Part shown: one piece after another, positions 8,008 through 16,186 of the stretch | How the letters are laid out: every line of letters starts with the position of its first letter | Numbering within the stretch: the stretch's first letter is position 1 | Source: Pseudomonadota bacterium | Lineage (GTDB): Bacteria > Myxococcota > UBA9042 > PHBI01 | NCBI GenBank assembly: GCA_005772945.1 | Contig: SXIE01000431.1 | Span: 1-32,493 of the forward strand | Length of the DNA stretch: 32,493 nucleotides | Direction: 5' to 3' | Notes under the pieces: generated by a model | What the model was told of the DNA's origin: nothing | The model's input: only the letters and a program-made list of their open reading frames with translations | The model's database searches: none | Program-made: the position numbers and the translations under genes

Positions 8008-10382
8008 GCGAACACCATCGCCGGCTGCCCCGGATCGCGCGCGACCATGCTCCCGACGGGCTTCAGCTCCGGCACCAGCGCCCGCGCGCGCGCCGCATCT
8101 TCGGCCCGCACGATCACCAACATGCCGATCCCCAGGTTGAACACGCGCCGCATCTCGTGGTCCGCGATCCTGCCGACGCGCTGGATGAGCTTGAAGAGCG
8201 GCGACCACTCGAAGCGATCCAGCGCCATCGCCAGGCCCGCACCAAAGAGCCGCGGCGGGTTCTCGACAAAGCCCCCGCCCGTGATGTGGACGAGCCCGGT
8301 CGGGAACAGCTCCTCGCGCCAAAGCGCCGTGATTTCATTGAGATACGGTCGGTGCGGCGCGAGCAGCGCGTCGCCCAGCGTTCGCCCCAGCTCGGGCACG
8401 TGCGTGCCCAAATCCCAGTCCTCGAACACCTTGCGCGCGAGCGAAAAACCGTTGGTGTGCAAACCATTGGATCCCAACCCGAGCACCACATCGCCGGCAC
8501 GGATCTTCGAGCCATCGATGATGCGCGACTTCTCGACGACCCCGACGATGGTGCCGGCCAAGTCCACCTCGCCCTCGCGATAGACGCCCGGCATCTCGGC
8601 CGTCTCGCCCCCGAGCAGCGCCACGCCATGCGCCCGGCAGCCGGCCGCCAGGCCCCCGACGATGGTCGCGATGCGGCGTGGATCGATGCGCGCCGACGCC
8701 ACGTAGTCCAAGAAGAACAGTGGCCGCGCGCCCATCACCAGGATGTCGTTGATCGAGTGATGGACGATATCGAGCCCGATCGTGTCCCAGCGCCCGAGCG
8801 CCGCCGCGATCATGGTCTTGGTCCCGACCCCGTCGGTCGACGCCACCAACACCGGCTCGCGCATCCCCGCGAACGCCGCCGCATCGAAGAGGCCACCGAA
8901 CGTCCCGAGCTTCGAGAGCACGAACCGGTTGAACGTCGACTCGACCGCGACTTTCATGCCGCGCACGGCCGCGTTGCCCGCCTCGATGTCGACGCCGGCC
9001 GCCGCATAGGCGCCCGCGACGGGCGCCGCGAGCCCGCTCGCGCCGATGTCGGTGCGGAACTGCATGCCCTCGAACGCCACGCGCTCGACCGCGTCGTAGG
9101 CCTTCTTGCGGGCCCCCTCGAGCGTCGGCGCCCGCGCCGTGACCGTCAGGACGCGCCCGCTGGTCGCGACGAAGCCGCTTGTGACCTGCTCGATCCCGGC
9201 GGCAAAGACGGCCACGTCCTCGTCATCGGTCAGATCGAAGGTCGAGAGCGCCGAGCCCGGCTGCACCTTGTCCGGGTACCCGGGCGCCGCCGCCACGACG
9301 CCGATACACGCGTCGCTCGAAAACCCAATTGCAGCGTCCTGCAAATGTCCGTCGATCGCCGCCTCGACGATTTCAGCCAAGTCGCCTTCCAAGAGCGGCA
9401 TCAGCACCTGGGTCTCCGGATCCCCGAAGCGCGCGTTGAACTCCAACACGCGCAGCCCATCGGCGGTCCGCATGATGCCCGCATACAGGCAGCCCAGGAA
9501 CGGCCGCCCCTCGTGCCGCATCCCCGCCAGCGCCGGCTCGAGCACCGTCCGCTGCACCTCGTCGAGGAACGCCTGGTCGGCGCCCGGCACCGGCAGAAAC
9601 GCGCCCATGCCGCCCGTATTAGGACCCTCGTCGCCGTCCTTCAGGCGCTTGTGGTCGCGCACCGCCGGCAAGACCACCAGGTGCTGCCCGTCGGTGAGCG
9701 CCAAGACCGAGACCTCGTCGCCGACCAGCCGCTCCTCGATGACCACGGCGCGCCCGGCCGCCCCCAGCTCGCCCGCTTCCATCAGGCGCCAGAGGGCATC
9801 CTCGGCCGCCTCGCGCGTCTCGCAAACGAAGACGCCCTTGCCCGCCGCGAGCCCCGACGCCTTCACGACGCACGGCACGCCGAGCGCATCGAGCGCCTGC
9901 CGCGCATCCTTATAAGAGGCGTAGGCACCACCCCGCGCGGTCGGGATGTGATGGCGCTGCATGAACGCCTTGGACCACGCCTTGCTGCTCTCGATCTCGG
10001 CCGCCTTCTGCGTGGGGCCGAAAATGCGTAGCCCTGCGTCGCGGAACTTGTCGACGATGCCGGCCGCCAGCGGACCCTCGGGGCCGACGATGGTCAAGTC
10101 CACGTTCTCGCGCACCGCCAGCGCCCGCAGCCCCTCGGGCGTGGGCTCGACATCGCGCACGCGGATGACCTTCACGAAGTCCGCGGACGCCATCCTTGCA
10201 GGTCGCCGCAAGCGTTCGAGCCCGGCGTTGCCCGGCGCGACGAGGATCGTCCCGACGCTCGGCGAGCGCATGAGCGCCCACGCCAGCGCATGCTCGCGCC
10301 CGCCGCCGCCCACGATGAGGACCGTCTTCTTCACGGGGATCTGTCCCGCGTTCTCGTCTCGCTGCGCGTGGTCAATGGACAT
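8004..10382 (-). CDS. purD-purM: fused GAR synthetase (PurD) - AIR synthetase (PurM)
   Basis: A 792-residue bifunctional enzyme for step 2 (phosphoribosylamine plus glycine to GAR, ATP-dependent) and step 5 (FGAM to AIR). The PurD part (about 18-445) starts KKTVLIVGGGGREHALAWAL and has ATP-grasp motifs PNTGGMGAFLPVPG and VLEFNARFGDPETQ. The PurM part starts about residue 457 with AYAAAGVDIEAGN, then STDGVGTKTMIA, VMGARPLFFLDYVA, LLGGETAEMPGVY and the C-terminal HITGGGFVENPPR. No stop or frameshift lies between them. The ATG at 10382 follows GGAG and overlaps the purF end by 11 bases; a GTG at V17 (before KKTVLIV) is a less likely start. The fusion is known from yeast Ade5,7 and animal GART and is unusual for bacteria, where the genes are normally separate. 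Two copies of the TTGCA palindrome lie inside. Confidence 0.95.
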   Translation of the reverse strand: MSIDHAQRDENAGQIPVKKTVLIVGGGGREHALAWALMRSPSVGTILVAPGNAGLERLRRPARMASADFVKVIRVRDVEPTPEGLRALAVRENVDLTIVGPEGPLAAGIVDKFRDAGLRIFGPTQKAAEIESSKAWSKAFMQRHHIPTARGGAYASYKDARQALDALGVPCVVKASGLAAGKGVFVCETREAAEDALWRLMEAGELGAAGRAVVIEERLVGDEVSVLALTDGQHLVVLPAVRDHKRLKDGDEGPNTGGMGAFLPVPGADQAFLDEVQRTVLEPALAGMRHEGRPFLGCLYAGIMRTADGLRVLEFNARFGDPETQVLMPLLEGDLAEIVEAAIDGHLQDAAIGFSSDACIGVVAAAPGYPDKVQPGSALSTFDLTDDEDVAVFAAGIEQVTSGFVATSGRVLTVTARAPTLEGARKKAYDAVERVAFEGMQFRTDIGASGLAAPVAGAYAAAGVDIEAGNAAVRGMKVAVESTFNRFVLSKLGTFGGLFDAAAFAGMREPVLVASTDGVGTKTMIAAALGRWDTIGLDIVHHSINDILVMGARPLFFLDYVASARIDPRRIATIVGGLAAGCRAHGVALLGGETAEMPGVYREGEVDLAGTIVGVVEKSRIIDGSKIRAGDVVLGLGSNGLHTNGFSLARKVFEDWDLGTHVPELGRTLGDALLAPHRPYLNEITALWREELFPTGLVHITGGGFVENPPRLFGAGLAMALDRFEWSPLFKLIQRVGRIADHEMRRVFNLGIGMLVIVRAEDAARARALVPELKPVGSMVARDPGQPAMVFA
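9329..9344 (-). repeat. TTGCA-N6-TGCAA palindrome, exact copy 2 (purD part)
   Basis: TTGCA GCGTCC TGCAA. Coding strand TTG-CAG-GAC-GCT-GCA in the protein segment GHLQDAAIGF. Confidence 0.7.
10196..10211 (-). repeat. TTGCA-N6-TGCAA palindrome, one-mismatch copy (purD part)
   Basis: Plus strand TTGCA GGTCGC CGCAA. Coding strand GAACGC precedes TTG-CGG-CGA-CCT-GCA, in the segment ERLRRPARM near the PurD N-terminus. Confidence 0.5.
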
Positions 10383-11877
10383 CGGCGATCTCCAGCGGGT
10401 AGCGACCCGAAAAGCAGGCGCTGCAATGCGTGCGCGGCTCGGCGACCCTCGTGGGCAGCCCCGCGTCTGGGCCTTCGGCCCGTACGGGGCCTTCGCGAGG
10501 GAGCCCCTCGCGGATCGCGCGCATCATGCCGTCGTGCGTGAGGTAGGCGACGCTGTCGGCGCCGATGTGGCGCGCGATCTGCGCGATGTCGAGATGCGCG
10601 GCAATGAGGTCTTTTTGGCGCGGCATGTCGACCCCCATGTAGCAGGGGTTCTTCACCGGCGGCGACGACACGCGGACGTGCACCTCGGTCGCGCCCGCGT
10701 CGCGTACCAGCTGCACGATCGGCCCGGCGGTCGTGCCGCGCACGCTCGAGTCGTCGACCAGGACGATGCGCTTGCCGCGCAGGTTCTCGCTCAGCGGGTT
10801 GAACTTCAGGCGTACACCTGATTTGCGCAGCTCTTCGCTCGGTTGGATGAACGTGCGTCCGATGTAGCGGTTCTTGATGAGCCCTTCGCCATACGGGATC
10901 CCGGAGACCTGCGCATACCCGAGCGCGGCCGGCAGCGCGGAGTCGGGCACGCCGATGACGAGATCGGCCACCGCCGGCGCCTCGCGCGCGAGCTCGCGTC
11001 CTAGGCGCTGACGGACCGAGTGGATGAGCTGCCCCTCGATCTCGGAGTCGGGCCGCGCGAAGTAGACGTACTCGAAGCTGCAGAAGGCGCGCGCGCACTC
11101 GGGAACGCGCGCGCGCCGGCTTGTCATGCCGTCGGCACCGAGTCGCACGATCTCGCCGGGCTCGACCTCGCGGAGGAGCCGCGCGCCGATCGTTTGGAAC
11201 GCGCACGACTCGGACGCGACGACCCAACCCTTGCCGTGCGGCGCATCGGGCGCGTCGATCTCGCCGAGAACCAACGGCCGCAGGCCATGCGGATCGCGCA
11301 CCGCCCACACCGCATCGTGCGTCAGGAGGACCAGCGAATAGGCGCCCTCCGCGAGCTGCATCATGCGCTCGATGCGCGCGAACCAGTCGTGGCCCGGCTG
11401 CGCGATCCCCTCCGACATCGGCGTCGGCGCCGCGAGCAGCTGCGTCAGGAGCTCGCTGTCCGACTCCGACGTCAGCCCGACCCCGCGCGCGAGCAGGTAG
11501 CCGCGAAGGGCGCGCGCGTTCGTGACGTTGCCGTTGTGGCCGAGCGCGAGCGGGCCCGAGCCGGTGTGCAGCACGTAGGGTTGCGCGTTGCGGACCTCCG
11601 ACGCGCCGGTGGTCGAGTAGCGCGTGTGGCCGACGCCGAGCGAGCCCGTGAGCGGCGCCAGATCCCGCTCGGTGAAGACCTGCGTCACGAGCCCCATGCC
11701 CTTGTGGGCGCGGATCCCGCCCTGCCCCATGACCGCAATGCCGGCCGACTCCTGGCCGCGATGCTGCAGCGCATAGAGCGCGAAGAAGGTGCTCTTGGCG
11801 ACCTCGAGCCCAGGCGCGACGATGCCAAACACCCCGCACGCTTCGCGTAGACCGTCTTCGCCGAGTATGTCGCTCAT
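10372..11877 (-). CDS. purF: amidophosphoribosyltransferase
   Basis: The committed step: PRPP plus glutamine to phosphoribosylamine. It has 501 residues; the ATG at 11877 is preceded by GAGGAG. A 13-residue propeptide precedes Cys14 (ACGVFGIVA), the N-terminal glutaminase nucleophile. The PRPP-binding loop is RIVLVDDSSVRGTT. All four Fe-S cysteines of the Bacillus-type enzyme have counterparts: CSFEYVYFARPDS, NPCYMGVDM and CSACFSGRYP. This is therefore the processed, iron-sulphur class. Oddity: between MMRAI and the final CSACF there are about 20 extra residues (LPREGPVRAEGPDAGLPTRV) where the family has a short link, and the DNA there holds two perfect hairpins (10470-10512). It overlaps purDM by 11 bases and follows purCE after 74 bases. 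Confidence 0.96.
   Translation of the reverse strand: MSDILGEDGLREACGVFGIVAPGLEVAKSTFFALYALQHRGQESAGIAVMGQGGIRAHKGMGLVTQVFTERDLAPLTGSLGVGHTRYSTTGASEVRNAQPYVLHTGSGPLALGHNGNVTNARALRGYLLARGVGLTSESDSELLTQLLAAPTPMSEGIAQPGHDWFARIERMMQLAEGAYSLVLLTHDAVWAVRDPHGLRPLVLGEIDAPDAPHGKGWVVASESCAFQTIGARLLREVEPGEIVRLGADGMTSRRARVPECARAFCSFEYVYFARPDSEIEGQLIHSVRQRLGRELAREAPAVADLVIGVPDSALPAALGYAQVSGIPYGEGLIKNRYIGRTFIQPSEELRKSGVRLKFNPLSENLRGKRIVLVDDSSVRGTTAGPIVQLVRDAGATEVHVRVSSPPVKNPCYMGVDMPRQKDLIAAHLDIAQIARHIGADSVAYLTHDGMMRAIREGLPREGPVRAEGPDAGLPTRVAEPRTHCSACFSGRYPLEIADVH
10470..10512. repeat. paired hairpins in an extra segment of purF
   Basis: GGGCC-TTC-GGCCC lies at 10470-10482, and an 8-bp stem CGCGAGGG / CCCTCGCG with an AGC loop at 10494-10512. 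Both lie in the stretch that encodes residues beyond the normal PurF length. They resemble the three-base-loop hairpin in the SNF2 gene (31191-31215) and may be remnants of inserted palindromic elements. Confidence 0.6.
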
Positions 11878-11951
11878 TGCGGGGCTCCTCTTCGATGCAG
11901 GGTCGTGGGGTTGCGTAGGCCTTCGCCGAGCGGTCTTGGCGCGCGCGGGCG

Positions 11952-13382
11952 TCAGCCTCGCGCGAGCTCCTCATCGTCGCGCCGCAGCCTCTCGCGATGC
12001 TGCGCCTGCACCGCCGCGACCCGTTGCCGCATCCCGGCGTCCTGCAGGCCGAGGACCTTCGCACAGAAGAAGGCGGCGTTGTCAGGATCGAGCACCAGCG
12101 CCGGTGCGACGCCCGACGGCATGCGCAGCGAGCTGAAGACATCCGCGCCGCCGAAGCGATCCGAGTACGGCGGGCACGAGACGACCGGAGCCGTCACCGC
12201 CGCGCACAGCATAGCCGAGAGCGCGTTCGAGCGCCCCGCGATCGCCACGTAGACCTTCGGCCGCGGATCCGTCTCGTACTGCTCGATCACGTCGAGCAAG
12301 CGCGCCGGCGATTTGTGCGCCGAGGCGATGCGCAGATCACTTTGTACACCAAACGATTCGAGCGCCTTCTGCACGTGCCGCGCGTGCTCGAGGTCCGACT
12401 TGGACCCCATCAGGATCGGCACGATCGGGGTCGTCACTCTCGACCAGAGCCGCGCATGGGGCGGCGCACCGGGCTCGAACGTCGTCCCGGTCAGGCGCTC
12501 GAAGAGCTCGATGTATTTGCCGCCGAGGCGCGTGCGCAGCGCATCCGGCAAGGCCGGCGCCGGTCCGTCGCCGCTGTAGCCCATCGCCTTGAGCTCGAGA
12601 CGCAGGAGCTCCTTGTCGAGGTGCTCGGGTGGCTGGCCGGTCTGCAGACGCGCTTCCCAGGCCGACTTCAGCCAGTAGCGCGAGGAATCGGGCGTGTGGA
12701 TCTCGTCGATCAAACAGAGCTCGCCGTTCACCAACCCGAACTCGTATTTGGTGTCGACGAGCAAGAGCCCCGCCGCCTCGGCCACGCGCTGACCCTCCTC
12801 GAAGAGCGCGATCGCCGCGTCGGTCACGCGCTTCCAGAGCACCCGATCGACCAGCCGATCCTCGATCTCGTGCGGCGAGAGGCGCGCGTCGTGCTGCCCG
12901 GGGCCGGCCTTGGTCGTCGGCGTGATGACGGGCCGCGGCAAGCGATCGTCCTTGTGCAGGCCCTCGGGCAGCTCCAGGCCGTAAGGCCGCTCGACCCCAT
13001 CCTTATAGAGGGTCCACAGCGACGTCGACGTGACGCCGGTGATGAACCCGCGCACGACCACCTCGACCGGCAGCGGCTCGGCGTCGCGCACGACCATCGC
13101 GTTCGGGTCGACCACCGCCAGGAGGTGATTCTTGACGAGCGCCTTGGTCTTCTCGAACCACCAGGCGGAGAGCTGGTTCAGCACCTGGCCTTTGTAAGGG
13201 ATGGTGCCGAGCACGCGGTCGAAGGCCGACACGCGGTCGCTCGTCACGAGCAGGCGCTTGCCGCCGCCGAGCGGCCACGCGTCGCGCACCTTGCCCGATT
13301 GGGCGGGACCGAGGTGGGAGAGGCCCGGCGCGCGCTCGAGCGCATCGGCGAGTCCGGCGGTGAGTTGCTCTTGGCTCAGCAT
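11952..13382 (-). CDS. purC-purE: fused SAICAR synthetase (PurC) - class II-type AIR carboxylase (PurE)
   Basis: A 476-residue protein covering two consecutive steps: AIR to CAIR (PurE part) and CAIR plus aspartate to SAICAR (PurC part). The PurC domain (1 to about 310) shows SGKVRDAW, TSDRVSAFDRVLGTIPYKG, VVVRGFITG, TPTTKAGPGQHD and DEIHTPDSSRYW, closest in style to the long yeast Ade1 form. The PurE domain (about 314-476) shows PILMGSKSDLEHARHV, IASAHKSP, YVAIAGRSNALSAML, SCPPYSDRFGGADVF and SSLRMPSGVAPALVL. AGRSN and SSLRMPSG mark class II PurE, which uses CO2 directly and needs no PurK; no purK is present here. The ATG at 13382 has AGGAGG 5 bases upstream and overlaps the purB end by 7 bases. 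The same two activities are fused in animal PAICS. Confidence 0.95.
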   Translation of the reverse strand: MLSQEQLTAGLADALERAPGLSHLGPAQSGKVRDAWPLGGGKRLLVTSDRVSAFDRVLGTIPYKGQVLNQLSAWWFEKTKALVKNHLLAVVDPNAMVVRDAEPLPVEVVVRGFITGVTSTSLWTLYKDGVERPYGLELPEGLHKDDRLPRPVITPTTKAGPGQHDARLSPHEIEDRLVDRVLWKRVTDAAIALFEEGQRVAEAAGLLLVDTKYEFGLVNGELCLIDEIHTPDSSRYWLKSAWEARLQTGQPPEHLDKELLRLELKAMGYSGDGPAPALPDALRTRLGGKYIELFERLTGTTFEPGAPPHARLWSRVTTPIVPILMGSKSDLEHARHVQKALESFGVQSDLRIASAHKSPARLLDVIEQYETDPRPKVYVAIAGRSNALSAMLCAAVTAPVVSCPPYSDRFGGADVFSSLRMPSGVAPALVLDPDNAAFFCAKVLGLQDAGMRQRVAAVQAQHRERLRRDDEELARG

Positions 13383-14830
13383 GGAACCTCCTGTTCGAGT
13401 CGCTTCAGCTCCGTCGTGACCTTGCCCGCGAACGCACGCGCCCGAATCGGCGCATCGCCCACGTGTCCGCGCGCATCGAGCAGCTCCGGGATCCGCCGCG
13501 GATCCAAGAAGGCGGTGATGCGCGGATCGGCCGCGAGCCGCTCCGGAAGCGGGTTTGCGTGCCCTGCCTGCACGGCCGGCCACGCGACCAACGCCTGCTC
13601 CCGCAGCACCTCGTGCAGGACCTGCCGATCCCCGCCGCCCTTGACCGCCTCCATCAGGACGCGCTCGGTCGCCGCGAAGACACCGTAGCTCGCAAGCAAT
13701 CGCTCCGACGCGCCGCGATCGATGACGAGCCCGTTCAGGATCCCCGCGGTCCGCGCGACGATCGTATCCGCGATGAGGAACGCCTCCGGCAGCACCGAGC
13801 GCCGGTTGGCCGAGTCGTCCAGCGTTCGCTCGAGCAGCGAATGCGCCGCATTGTCCCACGCCACGCGCGGCAGAGCCGCCAGGTGCCGCGCCAGCGAGTC
13901 GATGTTCTCGGCGCTCACCGGATTGCGCTTGAACGGCATCGCGGAGCTGCCGACCTGATGCGTCCCGAACGGCTCGGAGAGTTCCCCCAAGACCGGCGAC
14001 TGCAGTAAGCGCAGGTCGAACGCCAGCTTGTAGAGGCTCTGCCCGAGCCCCGCCAGCGCCGCCAAGACCGTATAGTCCTGCTTGCGTGGATAGGTCTGCG
14101 TCGCGACGTCGTATGCATCCAGCTGCAATTGTCGAAGGACCAACCCCTCGAGCCGCGCCGCCGCCGTCGGGTCCCCACCGAGCAATTCGACGTAGCCCGC
14201 CGAGGTCCCGGTCGCGCCCTTCAGGCCCTTGCCGCGCACGTCCGCGTGCACGCGCGCCAGCACGCTCGCGTCCTCCAAGAGGTCCTGCGCCCACTGCGCA
14301 AAGCGATAGCCGAGGGTGGTCGGCTCGGCCGGCTGGAGATGGGTGAACCCCATCGTCGGGTGGTCCGCGTGCGCCTCGACCAAGCGCGCGAGCCGCGCCA
14401 AGAGCGCATGCAACGCCCGTCGCACGAGCCCCAGCGAGGCCTTCATGCGCAGCGCGTCGGCGTTGTCCTCGATGTCCATCGAGGTTGCACCCAGATGCAA
14501 GATTCCGCCGCCGACCGGACACTGGGCCGCGTACACGCGCAGCTCGGCGACCAGATCGTGCTTCAGCTCTCTTTCCAGTTCCTCGGCCGCGGCGACATCG
14601 ATCTCCAACGCATGCGCCGCGACGTCCGCGACCTGCTCGGCCGTCACCAATCCGAATTCGGCTTGGGCCCGCGCCAGCGCGACCCAGATCTGCCGCCAGG
14701 TGCGCCGCTTCTCGCACTCGCTCCAGATCCGCCGCATGGCCTCGGACCCATAGCGGTACGAGAACGGCGAGTGCCACCGTTCATGGTCGAGCGCGGAAGT
14801 GTGAACCCCTTTCACGCCGACCGCGCTCAT
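13376..14830 (-). CDS. purB: adenylosuccinate lyase
   Basis: Cleaves SAICAR to AICAR and adenylosuccinate to AMP, releasing fumarate; 484 residues, close to the eukaryote-like size. Fumarase/aspartase-superfamily signatures: [18 protein letters not shown] (about 110-127), [15 protein letters not shown] and the mobile catalytic loop [16 protein letters not shown] (about 290-305). The start ATG at 14830 overlaps the purA stop as ATGA. The N-terminus ([17 protein letters not shown]) aligns with the usual YxSPLxxRYxS opening. The gene contains one exact and one near copy of the TTGCA palindrome, the third TGTGAA-N5-TTCACG site at its codons 5-10, and a near-perfect 20-bp palindrome centred on GAATTC at 14647-14666. 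Confidence 0.96.
   Translation of the reverse strand: MSAVGVKGVHTSALDHERWHSPFSYRYGSEAMRRIWSECEKRRTWRQIWVALARAQAEFGLVTAEQVADVAAHALEIDVAAAEELERELKHDLVAELRVYAAQCPVGGGILHLGATSMDIEDNADALRMKASLGLVRRALHALLARLARLVEAHADHPTMGFTHLQPAEPTTLGYRFAQWAQDLLEDASVLARVHADVRGKGLKGATGTSAGYVELLGGDPTAAARLEGLVLRQLQLDAYDVATQTYPRKQDYTVLAALAGLGQSLYKLAFDLRLLQSPVLGELSEPFGTHQVGSSAMPFKRNPVSAENIDSLARHLAALPRVAWDNAAHSLLERTLDDSANRRSVLPEAFLIADTIVARTAGILNGLVIDRGASERLLASYGVFAATERVLMEAVKGGGDRQVLHEVLREQALVAWPAVQAGHANPLPERLAADPRITAFLDPRRIPELLDARGHVGDAPIRARAFAGKVTTELKRLEQEVPC
14113..14128 (-). repeat. TTGCA-N6-TGCAA palindrome, one-mismatch copy (purB)
   Basis: Plus strand ATGCA TCCAGC TGCAA, with only the outermost base changed. Coding strand TTG-CAG-CTG-GAT-GCA, protein RQLQLDAYD. 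Confidence 0.45.
14485..14500 (-). repeat. TTGCA-N6-TGCAA palindrome, exact copy 3 (purB)
   Basis: TTGCA CCCAGA TGCAA. Coding strand TTG-CAT-CTG-GGT-GCA encodes LHLGA of the family-conserved LHLGATSMD motif, so the DNA motif is produced by synonymous choices. Confidence 0.7.
14800..14816 (-). repeat. TGTGAA-N5-TTCACG motif, copy in purB start
   Basis: Plus strand TGTGAA CCCCT TTCACG. On the coding strand CGTGAA-AGGGG-TTCACA covers codons 5-10 of purB (protein GVKGVHT). It is read in a different frame from the two other copies. Confidence 0.6.
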
Positions 14831-16122
14831 CGCCGCAGCCGCCCGCGGAACCAGGGCGAGAGGTGCAGCTCCAAGAGCTGCTCGCGCTCGGCGCCGACCG
14901 ACACGAACTCGAGCGGCACGCCCGCGAGCTCGGCGATACGATGCAGATAGGCGCGCGCCGGCTTCGGCAGATCATCCCAGCGTCGCGCCTCGAGCGTCGA
15001 CGCCTTCCAGCCCGGCCAGCTCTCCAAGATCGGCTCGACCTCTTCCATCTCCGGCGTGTCAGGCACGTAATCGATGGTCTTGCCGTCCAGCTTGTAGCCC
15101 GTGCAGATCTTGAGCTCGTCCATTCCATCGAGCTCATCGAGCTTGGTCACCGCCAGGCTCGAGAACCCGTTGAGCCATGCCGCGTGCCCGACCGCCACCG
15201 CGTCGTACCACCCGCAGCGCCGCGGCCGCCCGGTCGTCGCGCCATACTCGGCCCCGGCTTTCCTCAGGAACGCGCCGACGTCGTCGTGCAGCTCGGTCGG
15301 GAACGGCCCCGCGCCGACCGCCGTCGAGTACGCCTTCACGACGCCGATCACGCGGTCGATGGCCGTCGGCGGCAGCCCCGCGCCCGCCGCCCCGACCAGC
15401 GGATTCGAGCTCGTCACATACGGATACGTCCCCCAATCGAGGTCGCGCATCACGCCGAGCTGCCCCTCGAGCAGCACGTTCTTGCCCTCGTGCACCGCGC
15501 GCCGGACGATCGGCAGCGTGTCGACGATGCGCTCCTTGAGCGCCTCGCCCCAGGCGACGCACTCCGCGAGCAGACCGTCCATCGTCAGCTCGGCCTCACC
15601 ATAGTAAGCGAGCAGTCGGTTCTTCTGCTCGAGCGTTTGTGAAAGGCGTTCACGCAAGTAGGTCGGTCGCAGCAGGTCGCCCATGCGCACGCCTGCGCGC
15701 GCCGACTTATCAGCGTAGCACGGCCCGATCCCGCGCTTGGTCGTCCCGATCTCTTTGCCGCCGCGGCCCTTTTCCTGCAGCCCATCGAGCGTCCGATGGT
15801 ACGGCAGGACCACGTGCGCGCGCTTCTCGACCCAGAGGTTCGAGAGCGGGATCTGCGCGGCCGCGAGGCTCCGGATTTCCTCCAAGAGCCCGCCCGGCGA
15901 CACGACGGTCCCCGCGCCGATCACGCAGTTCGTCGCCGGGTTGAAGATCCCCGACGGCACGATGTGCAGCGCGAACTTGCCGTGCTGATTCACGACCGTG
16001 TGACCGGCGTTGTCCCCACCCTGGAACCGAATGACCAGGTCCGCGTCCTGCGCGAGCCAGTCGACCATCCGCCCCTTTCCCTCGTCGCCCCACTGGGCCC
16101 CCACCACGGCAGTCACAGGCAT
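14827..16122 (-). CDS. purA: adenylosuccinate synthetase
   Basis: GTP-dependent ligation of IMP and aspartate to adenylosuccinate, the first step of the AMP branch; 431 residues, the standard length. The N-terminus has the GTP/phosphate loop [14 protein letters not shown], then [27 protein letters not shown] and the IMP-binding [16 protein letters not shown]. The ATG at 16122 has GAGGA about 9 bases upstream. It follows purQ by 64 bases and overlaps purB by 4. A TGTGAA-N5-TTCACG site lies in its coding sequence (15638-15654). With purB next to it, the operon makes AMP as well as IMP; no guaB or guaA is in the window. Confidence 0.97.
   Translation of the reverse strand: MPVTAVVGAQWGDEGKGRMVDWLAQDADLVIRFQGGDNAGHTVVNQHGKFALHIVPSGIFNPATNCVIGAGTVVSPGGLLEEIRSLAAAQIPLSNLWVEKRAHVVLPYHRTLDGLQEKGRGGKEIGTTKRGIGPCYADKSARAGVRMGDLLRPTYLRERLSQTLEQKNRLLAYYGEAELTMDGLLAECVAWGEALKERIVDTLPIVRRAVHEGKNVLLEGQLGVMRDLDWGTYPYVTSSNPLVGAAGAGLPPTAIDRVIGVVKAYSTAVGAGPFPTELHDDVGAFLRKAGAEYGATTGRPRRCGWYDAVAVGHAAWLNGFSSLAVTKLDELDGMDELKICTGYKLDGKTIDYVPDTPEMEEVEPILESWPGWKASTLEARRWDDLPKPARAYLHRIAELAGVPLEFVSVGAEREQLLELHLSPWFRGRLRR
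15638..15654 (-). repeat. TGTGAA-N5-TTCACG motif, copy in purA
   Basis: Plus strand TGTGAA AGGCG TTCACG. Coding strand CGT-GAA-CGC-CTT-TCA-CAA, protein RERLSQ; CTT and TCA are AT-richer codons than most in these genes. Confidence 0.6.
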
Positions 16123-16186
16123 GGTCTTTGTCCTCGTGCAGTCGTTGCTTGATTAGGGCACGGCCCGATCGGCCAGCGCGATGTCG

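Noticed and set aside
9907..9920. CTTATAAG words in purD and preT as a shared motif
   Set aside because: Only two copies, each explained by a Tyr-Lys codon pair (TAT-AAG).
7953..10031. 692-residue plus-strand open frame opposite purDM
   Set aside because: Shadow frame; low-complexity Arg/His-rich translation, no ribosome site, and the opposite strand encodes two intact enzymes.
10806..10821. TCAGG-N6-CCTGA palindrome in purF
   Set aside because: Same 5-6-5 layout as the TTGCA motif but a single occurrence; many random 5-6-5 inverted repeats are expected in a window this size.
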